A DNA stretch of 64,000 bases from Vallitalea longa (GTDB lineage Bacteria > Bacillota > Clostridia > Lachnospirales > Vallitaleaceae), in assembly GCF_027923465.1 (NCBI RefSeq), contig NZ_BRLB01000002.1:1-64000 (forward strand), written 5' to 3'. The notes under the pieces were generated by a model. That model was not told where the DNA came from. It searched no databases and saw nothing but the letters and a program-made list of their open reading frames with translations. Position numbers and translations under genes: made by a program. Positions 44,999 to 54,133 of the stretch are shown here, one piece after another. The stretch's first letter is position 1, and the number at the start of each line of letters is the position of its first letter.

Positions 44999-46344
44999 TG
45001 AAATTATCTTATTACAATATCACATCTGAATTAAATACTAATGAACTTGTTCTTGCCAATTTACTTTCTGGAGCTATTATAACTATATCAAAAGATAGTT
45101 ATACATTAATTCAAAAAAACACCGAAGATAAAATACCGATTCCCCTATTAGAAAAGTTAATAGAAGGACGTTTCCTAATCTCAGATGATTTTGATGAATT
45201 GAACTATATTCAAACAAGATTATCTTATCACAAATTTCGAACAGATATATTATCTCTAACTATTCTTCCCACACTTGATTGCAATTTTGATTGCTCATAT
45301 TGTTATGAAAACAATGCTAGAACATATATGTCAAATAAAACAATAAATCAACTTATTAATTTTGTTGCTGTCAATTTAGCAGGTAAAAAACGTTTTTCAG
45401 TAGCATGGTATGGAGGTGAACCTTTACTTGCGTCTGATACTATATGGAAATTATCACAAGTATTTATTGCAATGAGTGAAAAATTAGGTATAGACTATGA
45501 TGCTTGTATTATAACTAATGGTTCTTTGCTTACTGCTGAAAACATAGATAAATTAATAGAATATAAGGTTGATTCTATACAAGTTACAATTGATGGCCCT
45601 CATGATATTCATAATACTATGAGACCTTTCTCATGTAAATATTCTATGGACACTAAGTCATATGATGTAATCCTAGATAATATCTCAAGTGCATGTGAAA
45701 AAATAAATATCAACGTAAGAATTAATATTGGGAAAGATAACTATAGGCAATTAAAAAGACTATTGAATTCAACTAAATTCAATAATCTAAAGAATAAAAT
45801 AAATATTTATGTTAGCCCTATAATTCCTTTTGGAGCAGGGAAAAAAGTTAATGAAACCACATTTCCAACAAAATGTTTCGATTTTCCCAGTTTTGCAGGT
45901 ATTGAGACTGAGTTATATGAGATAATTCAACAAGCAGGTTTTAGTACTAATTTTGATTTTGACGGAAGTAATTGTAATTGTTGTAGAGCTATATGCCTCA
46001 ATAATTATCTTGTTGATCCAGATGGCAATCTTTTAAAATGTTGGGATAGCATTGGAGAAGATTCAGGAATCGTTGGACATATAAGTAAATGCCCGAAAGA
46101 GATACCAATGTATCAAAATAAAGAATTGCTAAAATGGATTTCGTTTAATCCACTTGATAATATCAAGTGCAGGAAATGTAAATTCCTGCCCATTTGTATG
46201 GGAGGATGCCCTCATAGAATTATAAAAGATAATGTGAACGATGATTACAGATGTTCTGTCATAAAATACAACTATAAACAAATGCTGAAAAAATTGTATG
46301 TTCAATCATTAACCGCAGAAACTAACAACGAGTATGGTACATAA
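44998..46344 (+). CDS. Radical SAM/SPASM peptide maturase
   Basis: These 448 residues have an N-terminal winged region, the radical SAM motif CxxxCxxC at Cys95, Cys99 and Cys102 (LDCNFDCSYCYENN), WYGGEPLL and ITNGSLL, then a C-terminal SPASM domain rich in Cys (CNCCRAICLNN, LLKCWDSIGEDSGIVGH, CRKCKFLPICMGGCPHR). SPASM enzymes form thioether or other crosslinks in ribosomal peptides. It overlaps the Cys-rich gene by one base (TGATG), so translation is coupled. It resembles Cys-rich peptide maturases of clostridia, an inference by eye. Confidence 0.88.
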   Translation: MKLSYYNITSELNTNELVLANLLSGAIITISKDSYTLIQKNTEDKIPIPLLEKLIEGRFLISDDFDELNYIQTRLSYHKFRTDILSLTILPTLDCNFDCSYCYENNARTYMSNKTINQLINFVAVNLAGKKRFSVAWYGGEPLLASDTIWKLSQVFIAMSEKLGIDYDACIITNGSLLTAENIDKLIEYKVDSIQVTIDGPHDIHNTMRPFSCKYSMDTKSYDVILDNISSACEKININVRINIGKDNYRQLKRLLNSTKFNNLKNKINIYVSPIIPFGAGKKVNETTFPTKCFDFPSFAGIETELYEIIQQAGFSTNFDFDGSNCNCCRAICLNNYLVDPDGNLLKCWDSIGEDSGIVGHISKCPKEIPMYQNKELLKWISFNPLDNIKCRKCKFLPICMGGCPHRIIKDNVNDDYRCSVIKYNYKQMLKKLYVQSLTAETNNEYGT

Positions 46345-46440
46345 GATATTGCATAATTAATAAATTAATACGGTAATAAATATTAAATAGCATTATTGTG
46401 AAGGCTGTATAATTGTAATGATTCTGTTACTTTCATATTG

Positions 46441-46485
46441 CTCATAATACTATTAAAATATAGTATTATGAGTATTCTTTTTTTC
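46441..46485 (+). terminator. Terminator of the Cys-rich peptide/maturase operon
   Basis: CTCATAATACTAT (46441-46453) pairs perfectly with ATAGTATTATGAG (46460-46472), followed by TATTCTTTTTTT. It overlaps the end of the converging methyltransferase gene. Confidence 0.88.
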
Positions 46486-47476
46486 TAGCATGAATTACAC
46501 AATATTCTATCTTAGTATCTTGAACAGGAAATCCATCTATGGAAGCCGATTCTATGATTTCTCCAATAGGTGTTGGTTCAATATCAGCTAAATATGAATT
46601 ACAGATATCCATATCCCATCCCGCTGTTGTAAATGTTTTAGTAGCATTTTTTCTAGTAGCATATGCTGTAGAACCGAATTTATTAAATAGATCCATATGG
46701 ACTGTATCATCATTATCAATGAAAGTCATTATAGGTGTAAAATTATTTTTAGTTATTCTATACATTTCTTTTATTACTTCACCAGGTTGTTCTATATTCT
46801 GAAGTCCCATATTACTAGTTAAATTAACAATACTATTGTTTTTAAATGGAGTTTTCCTTGCATCAAAAGCAATCAAACTTAATTTATCGTATAAGCCTTT
46901 GAATATGTAATAATCTTTATTTCTCATAAGTATTGTTGGACTAAAATCAGTTGCTATAACATAATTATCTTTGTTTGCAAGTAATTTTTCAACTAGATAT
47001 CCTTTACCACTGGCTATATCAACTATTGGATGATCATTTTCAATAATATCGACTATATAATTCATTTGACTGTTCCAACCATCAACATAATCTTTTGTAT
47101 ATATTTTTTCCATAGCTGACTGGAACATCGAAGTACTTTTCTTATAATTACTTTTACTCTCTAAATAAACAGCTTTATACCAATAATCTGCTGCACTTAA
47201 TTTATCTTCTGGTGTGTTCATAAGTTTATCATATTTATCTGGATTTTCCTTAAAGTATTTATCTAATCCACTTTCAACATTTTCCCATAAATCATTTCTA
47301 GATAAAGCATCGGTTAAAAACACTGCAATCTCATTTCTAACTTCATATTCCGCACCACAGGATAAACATTTTACCTCTGCATTGATGATTCTATTATCAC
47401 TCTCATCTATAATGTTCCATTCTAAATTTTTCTTACACAATGGACACACTAATAGATCCATACAATATTTATGCAT
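46466..47476 (-). CDS. Zinc-ribbon (Trm112-like) methyltransferase
   Basis: These 336 residues start with a Trm112-like zinc ribbon (LLVCPLCKKNLEW ... KCLSCGAEYEV, four Cys), followed by a helical linker and a class I SAM methyltransferase core: IVDIASGKGYLVEKLL, VIATDFSPTILMRN and PFKNNSIVNLTSNMGLQNI. The substrate could be RNA or a small molecule. It converges on the maturase gene, so a link to the peptide system is not shown. It follows the DUF2809 gene with a 1-bp gap. Confidence 0.8.
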   Translation of the reverse strand: MHKYCMDLLVCPLCKKNLEWNIIDESDNRIINAEVKCLSCGAEYEVRNEIAVFLTDALSRNDLWENVESGLDKYFKENPDKYDKLMNTPEDKLSAADYWYKAVYLESKSNYKKSTSMFQSAMEKIYTKDYVDGWNSQMNYIVDIIENDHPIVDIASGKGYLVEKLLANKDNYVIATDFSPTILMRNKDYYIFKGLYDKLSLIAFDARKTPFKNNSIVNLTSNMGLQNIEQPGEVIKEMYRITKNNFTPIMTFIDNDDTVHMDLFNKFGSTAYATRKNATKTFTTAGWDMDICNSYLADIEPTPIGEIIESASIDGFPVQDTKIEYCVIHARKKEYS

Positions 47477-47477
47477 T

Positions 47478-47876
47478 CTACCTCTCCTCTAATTTATACT
47501 CTTTATAATTAAAAAATTTATTGTCTATTGTTTTTTTGATATAATAACCGATAATAATACCTGCTAAATATGCAATTAGATCAGAAAATAAAAAACCCTG
47601 TCCTAATAATATATGTCCTATTGGTGTTCTCCTAAAATCATCTATCCATGGTCTATGATAGAGTTGAGTAAATTCAACTATATATGTAATTATCACACTT
47701 GAAACAAATATGAATAGATCAGATTTTTTATCTAGTAATATAGCTATTATATAGAATACCATCATAGCCCAAAAAACATCGCCCATGAATAAAGGAATTC
47801 CTCTTATCTCTCTAGACAATAATCCTAAAACAATAATTATAAGAGTTATTAAAATATACACTAATCTTTTTTTCAT
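47478..47876 (-). CDS. DUF2809 membrane protein
   Basis: The 132-residue protein has four or five hydrophobic helices. LLSREIRGIPLFMGDVFWAMMVFYI and VEFTQLYHRPWIDDFRRTPIGHILLGQGF are the DUF2809 signature. The function is unknown; it is an integral membrane protein, probably of the cell membrane. The ATG after GGAG (8 bases) is chosen over an upstream ATG without a site. It is co-transcribed with the zinc-ribbon methyltransferase. Confidence 0.85.
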   Translation of the reverse strand: MKKRLVYILITLIIIVLGLLSREIRGIPLFMGDVFWAMMVFYIIAILLDKKSDLFIFVSSVIITYIVEFTQLYHRPWIDDFRRTPIGHILLGQGFLFSDLIAYLAGIIIGYYIKKTIDNKFFNYKEYKLEER

Positions 47877-48065
47877 TGTTATATCTCCAATTACTAATAT
47901 GATATAATGCATAACTTAGCCACACCAATAATTATTTATGTAATACTTATTTTAATTGTAATTCTATATGTAATGTATTTATTGGACTAATTACGCATTT
48001 AATATAATTATATATTTATTTGTATTTAGTGTCAATATATAGCATGTTTTAGTGTATATAATTAT

Positions 48066-48113
48066 AAAAAAATAGCAAAAGGCAAAATCATCTATTGCGT
48101 TTCACTATTTTTA
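48066..48113 (-). terminator. Terminator of gshF
   Basis: On the minus strand AAATAGTGAAACGCA pairs with TTGCCTTTTGCTATTT (imperfect inner stem, strong outer AAATAG/CTATTT) and ends in TTTTTTT. Confidence 0.7.
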
Positions 48114-48141
48114 TTTAATTTATATAGTATTAGTTTCAAAG

Positions 48142-50469
48142 TTAAAGATTCAACAAATCTAGTATTTTTTCTCCTATTTTTCTATTCTTACCTTTATAAG
48201 GATAACAATGTATATGGATAGCGGGATTGAAGTTCAATTCTATTATACTATAATTATCAGTAGCTTCGCCTGTAATATCTTTTGTCATTAAATCTACTCC
48301 TACAATAGATGCTCCTACAGCTTTGGAAGCCTTTACCGCTATTTCTTTAAGAGAATCTGAGATAACATCTGTATAATCTATACTATCCCCACCTGTGCTG
48401 ATATTAGAATTCTCCCTTAGATAGACAATTCTATTTTTTTCTATTACAGAATCAAAATCAAGCTTTTGTTGAGTTAGAAACATCTTTTCAGGTATTCCCA
48501 ACTTGATTTTTTCCAATGGTTTTCTATAATTTTGCCCTCTTAATATGTTTTTGTTCTTCTCCATAACCAACTGTTTTATAGAACTAGTCCCATCTCCTTT
48601 TACATTGGCAGGAACCCTTAATAACACTCCAGCAACCTTATTATCAATAACTAAAACTCTATATTCTTTACCTTCAATAAATTCTTCAATCAATATGGTA
48701 TCGTCTTGTTGAAATGCCAAATCAAGTGCTGTCTTATATTCATCTTCAGTAAAACTTTCTTTGAAGATTGTAATACCTATGCCAAAATTAGTTGAATTGG
48801 GTTTTATTACTATATTTTTATTGTTATATCTATAATATTCTTTTTGTGCTAAATCAATCTTTGTAAATTCTTCACCTAAAGGTGCTTTTAGACCAGAGCT
48901 TTCAAGTATTTTTTTGGTTACTAATTTGTTTTCCATTATCAATACTGTACTGTAATTATCTTTTGAGGTTTTGGTTGCCTGTTTAACATATTCTACTTTA
49001 TCTTTTGCCGATAACATGATAAAGTTATCATTTCTATCAAGAATCTCGACTTTCACACCTCTTTTTATTGCATCCAATATCAATATCTGAGTAGACAGTT
49101 CCATATCTTCATATCCTATGAAATTAAATCTTTTCGAGAGACTGTCTTTAGCATAATCAATAGCTTTTTTGATATGAAATTCTATAAAGCCTTTTTGCTT
49201 TATTTGTTCATATATAATACTAGAATAAAGATTTTTATTATCTATAACCATATCTCTGTAAGTGGCTATAATATTTTTATATGTTTCTATTGGAGGATCA
49301 ATAATATTAACTACTTCTTCTATTGTATCCATTATATGAAGTGACATTGACTTAACGTCAACACGTTTTCCTTTCCAATTGATTTTAAGATTATCCATTC
49401 TTCCCTTCTCAGCTACAACTTGATTATTATTGATTGATTCATAAAATAATGATTCATTCATTTCACTATCTTCTAAGATAAGAGCAAGTATAATTAATAA
49501 GTGAATTAAATATAAATCACTAATATTTACACCTAGCTTAAAAAGAGGATTAATATCCAATAATCTTAGCTCTAAATAATCTATACCATGTTTTTCAATT
49601 GCACTCAGATTACCTTTATTACTTTTGGGACGTATCACACTATAATATTCTTTTGATCCTATTAATTTACCAGAATCAATCATTTCTCTAATACTTGTAA
49701 TGTAATTTTCAAGGGAATTCAAAGGTACATAGAAATTATTGATGTTCTTATACCCACATCTACCGTTCCTGATAGATATAGTATTTTTGAATTTATCTAT
49801 TTTAAGATTTTCTAAATTACAACTATCATAATACGTTTCATGTATTACAGGGCTACTACCAAACATTTTAATAATAAACCAGCTTAATCTAGTAATATTA
49901 CGCATTATTTTCATGTACATTTCGTCTTTATATTCTCTATATGACAATTGAGATAAGCTGCTATTATATAATTTATTAATGAAATCATCATCTAATGAGA
50001 AATTCAAATGAATTCCTGATATCAATTGCTTTTTTCTACCATATTTATCCGCTAAATATTTTCTATACATATTTGCATTATTTTTTACGAGTTTTTCATT
50101 AGTATTATACCTTGCTAATGGGATTTCATTTTCATTTGGTAGTATAGGAGGTACACTTTCAGGCCATAAGAATTCATTATCAATTGTTACCGAAACAACA
50201 TTTTGTATAGTTTCCAGGTAATTATATGCTTCATCAATAGAATTACATACGGGTGTAATCATCTCTACCTGGCTCTCTGAAAAATCCGTTGTTATATATG
50301 GATTTAGTAATTTATCTCCAAAATGTTTTGAATGTGGAGTTTTGACTAGTTCACCATTATTATTTATCCTTATATTTTCTTTTTCTATACCGAATTTACC
50401 TTTTAATAAATCATTTTCAAGATGATTATCTTTAATACACTGCACTAGTTCTCTATTTAAGTTAAGCAT
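48142..50469 (-). CDS. gshF: Bifunctional glutathione synthetase GshF (GshAB)
   Basis: The 775 residues fuse a glutamate-cysteine ligase (about 1-470: LKGKFGIEKENIRI, TTDFSESQVEMITP, SGIHLNFSLDDDF, ELRLLDINPLF) to an ATP-grasp glutathione synthetase domain (about 490-775: VIKPNSTNFGIGI, LIEEFIEGKEYRVLVIDN, IIELNFNPAIHIH). It makes glutathione from Glu, Cys and Gly in two steps. GshF is scattered among Bacillota and often transferred. AAGGAG lies 7 bases before the ATG. It is monocistronic beside the recombinase locus. Confidence 0.95.
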   Translation of the reverse strand: MLNLNRELVQCIKDNHLENDLLKGKFGIEKENIRINNNGELVKTPHSKHFGDKLLNPYITTDFSESQVEMITPVCNSIDEAYNYLETIQNVVSVTIDNEFLWPESVPPILPNENEIPLARYNTNEKLVKNNANMYRKYLADKYGRKKQLISGIHLNFSLDDDFINKLYNSSLSQLSYREYKDEMYMKIMRNITRLSWFIIKMFGSSPVIHETYYDSCNLENLKIDKFKNTISIRNGRCGYKNINNFYVPLNSLENYITSIREMIDSGKLIGSKEYYSVIRPKSNKGNLSAIEKHGIDYLELRLLDINPLFKLGVNISDLYLIHLLIILALILEDSEMNESLFYESINNNQVVAEKGRMDNLKINWKGKRVDVKSMSLHIMDTIEEVVNIIDPPIETYKNIIATYRDMVIDNKNLYSSIIYEQIKQKGFIEFHIKKAIDYAKDSLSKRFNFIGYEDMELSTQILILDAIKRGVKVEILDRNDNFIMLSAKDKVEYVKQATKTSKDNYSTVLIMENKLVTKKILESSGLKAPLGEEFTKIDLAQKEYYRYNNKNIVIKPNSTNFGIGITIFKESFTEDEYKTALDLAFQQDDTILIEEFIEGKEYRVLVIDNKVAGVLLRVPANVKGDGTSSIKQLVMEKNKNILRGQNYRKPLEKIKLGIPEKMFLTQQKLDFDSVIEKNRIVYLRENSNISTGGDSIDYTDVISDSLKEIAVKASKAVGASIVGVDLMTKDITGEATDNYSIIELNFNPAIHIHCYPYKGKNRKIGEKILDLLNL

Positions 50470-50601
50470 TATTGTACTCCTTATATGTCAGTCAAAAGTA
50501 TTATTATTTGATATTCTATTATAATACTATATTATACAGATATATTGATATTTGAAAAGAATTTTTATGTAATTCCTTAAAAAATATTTTTAAACGTTGT
50601 C

Positions 50602-50629
50602 AGTTTACATAAATATTTTATGGTAAACT
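50602..50629 (+). repeat. dif-like Xer recombination site A
   Basis: AGTTTACATAA, ATATTT, TATGGTAAACT form an 11-6-11 bp site. On the minus strand the right arm reads TTATGTAAACT, identical to the arm I recall for Bacillus subtilis dif. It lies 11 bp downstream of the recombinase stop codon. The same arms, in the same orientation, recur at site B with a different central 6-mer. Confidence 0.75.
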
Positions 50630-50639
50630 AATAATGTTA

Positions 50640-51683
50640 CTAAAATTGTAATTTTTCAATTTCATCAAACATTCTATTTTTATTAATAATTTGTATATAA
50701 TTATCAAATGTTGTACTAGTTCTACTATGACCCAGAATATCACTTACTATTCTGACTGGCACACCACTATCTAATAGATACGTTGCAAAAGTATGCCTTA
50801 AACTATGGGGTGTTATCTTTTTGTTATCATTTCTTTTAGTGTTTATTCCTGATCGCTCTAACAAATCTTTTATTATAATTGTTATTCTTCTAGTGGAAAT
50901 TGGCATATCCATATTTGTTCTATATAGGGATGGAAATAAATAAACACTTGAATAAATCAATTTATTGATTTTGATATTTTCTCTTTTTACATTTTTTTCT
51001 AAACGTTCTGTAGCAGTTTTATACTTGAAATATTCAAACATAAGTTTACTGTTAAGAGGAATCCATCGAGTTTTATTTCCTTTACCAGTGACTGTCAACA
51101 ATTTACTCTCAAGGTTAATATCATCCCACATAACTTTGGCGGTTTCAGAAATCCTTAAACCAGTATATAGAAATAAATTGAATATAAATCTGTTTCTAAT
51201 TTTATAATAGGTATTTATATATTTTTCTTCTAATACTTCGTATTCTTTCCTAGATTCTTCACTTACTTCTTTCTCTAAAAAGATCAATAATTTAGTTATT
51301 TCATCTTTAGTTAGTATAGGTTTTTCTTTTGTAGCGTCTATTTTCAATGATTTCAATTTATGTGTAACGCTAATATGAATCAATTCTTCTTCGTTAGCAA
51401 ATTTAAATAAGCCAGTTAGTGTATTTCGTTTTGCATTAATACTTCTTGTTTTGTAATTATATTTGTCATTATCAAGCTCTTCTAGAAAATTATCAACTAT
51501 TGTTTTAATATTATCTTCTTCAACATATTGAGTTCCTCTATTTTCTAATACGAAATTAATAAATTGATAAAGGGTCACTTTGTAATTTTTAATTGTAGCA
51601 TTAGATAATCTATTTATTTTTAGATGGTTAATATACTTGTCTATTATAATAGTCATATCTATTATATTGGGTTCTAAATCCAT
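50640..51683 (-). CDS. Tyrosine recombinase between two dif-like sites
   Basis: These 347 residues have an N-terminal SAM-like domain (about 10-125, YINHLKINRLSNATIKNYKVTLYQFINFV) and a catalytic domain with Arg in TGLRISETAKV, Lys in GKGNKTRWI, HSLRHTFATYLL (HxxR), LGHSRTSTTFDNYIQ (His and nucleophile Tyr). It is XerD/XerH-like with an insert after the first Arg box. It is bracketed by 28-bp sites 11 bp downstream and 35 bp upstream. No other integrase-associated genes (relaxase, excisionase, phage) are present. Confidence 0.9.
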   Translation of the reverse strand: MDLEPNIIDMTIIIDKYINHLKINRLSNATIKNYKVTLYQFINFVLENRGTQYVEEDNIKTIVDNFLEELDNDKYNYKTRSINAKRNTLTGLFKFANEEELIHISVTHKLKSLKIDATKEKPILTKDEITKLLIFLEKEVSEESRKEYEVLEEKYINTYYKIRNRFIFNLFLYTGLRISETAKVMWDDINLESKLLTVTGKGNKTRWIPLNSKLMFEYFKYKTATERLEKNVKRENIKINKLIYSSVYLFPSLYRTNMDMPISTRRITIIIKDLLERSGINTKRNDNKKITPHSLRHTFATYLLDSGVPVRIVSDILGHSRTSTTFDNYIQIINKNRMFDEIEKLQF

Positions 51684-51718
51684 AATTATTTTCCCTTTCT
51701 TATAGAAATTATATACAT

Positions 51719-51746
51719 AGTTTACATAATAATATTATGGTAAACT
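51719..51746 (+). repeat. dif-like Xer recombination site B
   Basis: AGTTTACATAA, TAATAT, TATGGTAAACT: both 11-bp arms are identical to those of site A, with a different centre. It lies just upstream of the recombinase start, so it could also overlap the gene's promoter and permit autoregulation. Confidence 0.75.
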
Positions 51747-52073
51747 CGTATAGGTGTAATAGGTAGAATAATATCAATTTCAAATTACGACAGCTTTTTT
51801 GCACTGTTCATATAGTAATAAATATAAGAACTATTAACATATCGCTTAAAACAGCATATTTACTAGGGTTAAGAGCAGTTCTTAATTAATAAATATGCTA
51901 ATGATTATACTAGTTCGTATATTTAACTAGTGTGAGTTCGTATATTTTGCACTTATTATACTATTTCAGTACTATAAATTTTATTATTGACATACAGGAT
52001 AGTAAAATCATCATATTGGAATATACTCTACGATAATACCTTAATAAAATATTTTAACAAATACTATAATTTT
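51747..52073. other. Intergenic region with nested hairpin and direct repeats
   Basis: There is no gene. AGCATATTTA (51853-51862) and TAAATATGCT (51890-51899) pair perfectly and enclose a second stem, TTAAGA/TCTTAA (51869-51885). AGTTCGTATATTT occurs at 51912-51924 and 51935-51947, the two starts 23 bp apart. No T run follows the hairpin. This could be an accessory region of the recombination locus, or an unrelated structured element. Confidence 0.55.
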
Positions 52074-52679
52074 TTATTCGACTATAGCTCCAAATGAAGT
52101 TGCTAATAGCATACATTGAGCTATATCTAATTTAACATTATGTAAGTCAAGTTCAGATAAATTAATACCTTCTATTAGAGCTTCTCTAAAATCACATCCT
52201 TTTAGTTTGGCTTTATGTAAAATAGTATAACTTAATATAGCTTTATTGAAATTAGTTTTTTCTAGATTGCATCCTGTAAAATCGGTTCTAGTTAAATTTA
52301 CTTCACTAAAATCGATACCTTTGAAATCTTGAAATTTCAAATTGGTATATGAAAAATCACCTCTAACGATAACTACTCCTAACATATTAGCTTCATCAAA
52401 AGTCGAACCGACCATTTTACAATCAGTAAATTCTGCACCAAACAAATCAGCAAATTCAAATTTACAATTTAAAAAAGCTGAATCTTTGATGTTACATGCG
52501 TTTAATCTTGATGCCTTAAAATTACATTTTATAAATTCACAGCTTTTTATAATGGATTCTTCCATTTTAGTATTTCTGAAATTGCAATTATTGAAAGAAG
52601 ATTTTTTAATGTCTTGAAATTCTATATTGCTATCTGTAAAATCACAATTTTCATATTTTGTGTCGCTTAATATTTCCAT
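52074..52679 (-). CDS. Pentapeptide repeat protein
   Basis: These 201 residues are almost entirely pentapeptide repeats of the A(D/N)LXX kind (for example DSNIEFQDIKKSSFNNCNFRN, ADLFGAEFTDCKMVGSTF, VNLTRTDFTGCNLEKTNF, LSYTILHKAKLKGCDF), which fold as a right-handed beta-helix. Some relatives (Qnr, MfpA) mimic DNA and protect gyrase, while most have no known role. It lacks signal and membrane segments. It is downstream of rluD on the same strand, with a 40-bp gap. Confidence 0.85.
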   Translation of the reverse strand: MEILSDTKYENCDFTDSNIEFQDIKKSSFNNCNFRNTKMEESIIKSCEFIKCNFKASRLNACNIKDSAFLNCKFEFADLFGAEFTDCKMVGSTFDEANMLGVVIVRGDFSYTNLKFQDFKGIDFSEVNLTRTDFTGCNLEKTNFNKAILSYTILHKAKLKGCDFREALIEGINLSELDLHNVKLDIAQCMLLATSFGAIVE

Positions 52680-52719
52680 ATATTTAATTTTCCTTTCATT
52701 TACTGTTATATTATTATTG

Positions 52720-53637
52720 TTACATATTTCTTAATTTGCTTAATATTCCAGTAAAATAATTTGGCAAAGGAGCTTCAAATTCCATATATTCTTTAGTTTT
52801 GGGATGAACAAAACCTAATACCCTTGCATGTAATACCTGTCCCTTTAATTTAAACCTATCATTTCTAGGTCCATAAACAGGATCCCCTAGCAAAGGATGA
52901 TTGATACTTGTCATATGAACTCTTATTTGATGAGTCCTTCCGGTCTCCAACTTCAATTCCACATAAGTATATTGATTAATTCTTTCAAGAACTTTATAAT
53001 GAGTAACTGCTTCTTTTCCATTGACAGGATTTATAGCCATTCGTTTTCTATTAACTGGATGTCGTCCTATTGGTTTGTCTATAACACCTTCGTCATTTTT
53101 GATATTGTTATAGACTATCGCATTATATTTTCTTGTGATAGAATGTTCTTTCAATTGTTCAACTATATTTTCATGGGATACATTATTTTTACATGCAATC
53201 AGGACACCAGATGTATCTTTATCTATCCGGTGAACTATACCCGGTCTCATATCACCGTTGATATTAGATAAATTGTCTTTACAATGATACATCAGTGCAT
53301 TGACTAATGTTCCTGAATAATGACCAGGTGCGGGATGAACTACCATTCCTTGTGGTTTATTGATTAGAATTACATCTTCATCTTCATAAAGAATGTCCAG
53401 AGGAATATTTTCAGGTTGAATGATTAATTCTTCTGCCTCTTCTATAATTATTTTTATTATATCATTTCGTCTTAATTTATAATTGGATTTTATTGATTTA
53501 TCATTTACACTAAGCTGATTTTCTTTAATTAATTTTTGTATAAACGACCTAGAATAATCCGGTAGTTTATTTGATATATATTTGTCTATCCTAAGACCTA
53601 CATCATTGTTTTCAATATTGAATAAATACGAATCCAT
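52720..53637 (-). CDS. rluD: RluD-family 23S rRNA pseudouridine synthase
   Basis: These 305 residues start with an S4 RNA-binding domain (about 14-75, RIDKYISNKLPDYSRSFIQKLIKENQLSVN), then the RluA/RluD catalytic core with Asp139 in HRIDKDTSGVL and ELKTGRTHQIRVHM-like ELETGRTHQIRVHM region. It follows lspA directly with a one-base overlap, the classic lspA-rluD pair of Bacillota. Confidence 0.95.
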   Translation of the reverse strand: MDSYLFNIENNDVGLRIDKYISNKLPDYSRSFIQKLIKENQLSVNDKSIKSNYKLRRNDIIKIIIEEAEELIIQPENIPLDILYEDEDVILINKPQGMVVHPAPGHYSGTLVNALMYHCKDNLSNINGDMRPGIVHRIDKDTSGVLIACKNNVSHENIVEQLKEHSITRKYNAIVYNNIKNDEGVIDKPIGRHPVNRKRMAINPVNGKEAVTHYKVLERINQYTYVELKLETGRTHQIRVHMTSINHPLLGDPVYGPRNDRFKLKGQVLHARVLGFVHPKTKEYMEFEAPLPNYFTGILSKLRNM

Positions 53638-54122
53638 TATTTTTTACTCCTTTTCAAAAATGCGAAATCTTCATCTTTGTACTTGAAGATCATTAATGCT
53701 ATCAATAATATAGCTCCAACAACTACATAACAATCAGCCATATTAAATACAGGGAAATCGATTAATTTGAAATATAACATATCTACAACATATTTCAACC
53801 TAACTCGATCAGCAAAGTTACCAATAGCTCCAGCTATAAATAAGATTAAAGTGAATTTTAATGGATAATATTTTTTATCCTTAGGCATTTTATTGAAAAT
53901 ATATATCATTCCAATTAAAATTACTACTGTAAAAATTATGAACAACCATTGCTGTCCTTGAAGCATCCCAAATGCACTACCTTCATTTTTGACATAAGTT
54001 AATCCAAATACATCTCCAATAATTGGAATATATTCTGTTGGTTCAATATTCATTACAGTTAAATATTTGGTATACTGATCTAGACCTACTAAGAGTATTA
54101 CACTTATTAACATTAAAATCAT
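53637..54122 (-). CDS. lspA: Signal peptidase II
   Basis: This 161-residue membrane protein has four hydrophobic helices and the LspA motifs KNEGSAFGML and GAIGNFADRV ... FNMADCYVVVG, with catalytic Asp105 and Asp130. It removes signal peptides from prolipoproteins, such as the chelate-binding lipoprotein in this window. The end overlaps the rluD start by one base. It lies 11 bp after aroB. Confidence 0.96.
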   Translation of the reverse strand: MILMLISVILLVGLDQYTKYLTVMNIEPTEYIPIIGDVFGLTYVKNEGSAFGMLQGQQWLFIIFTVVILIGMIYIFNKMPKDKKYYPLKFTLILFIAGAIGNFADRVRLKYVVDMLYFKLIDFPVFNMADCYVVVGAILLIALMIFKYKDEDFAFLKRSKK

Positions 54123-54133
54123 TGCATGTCTCC

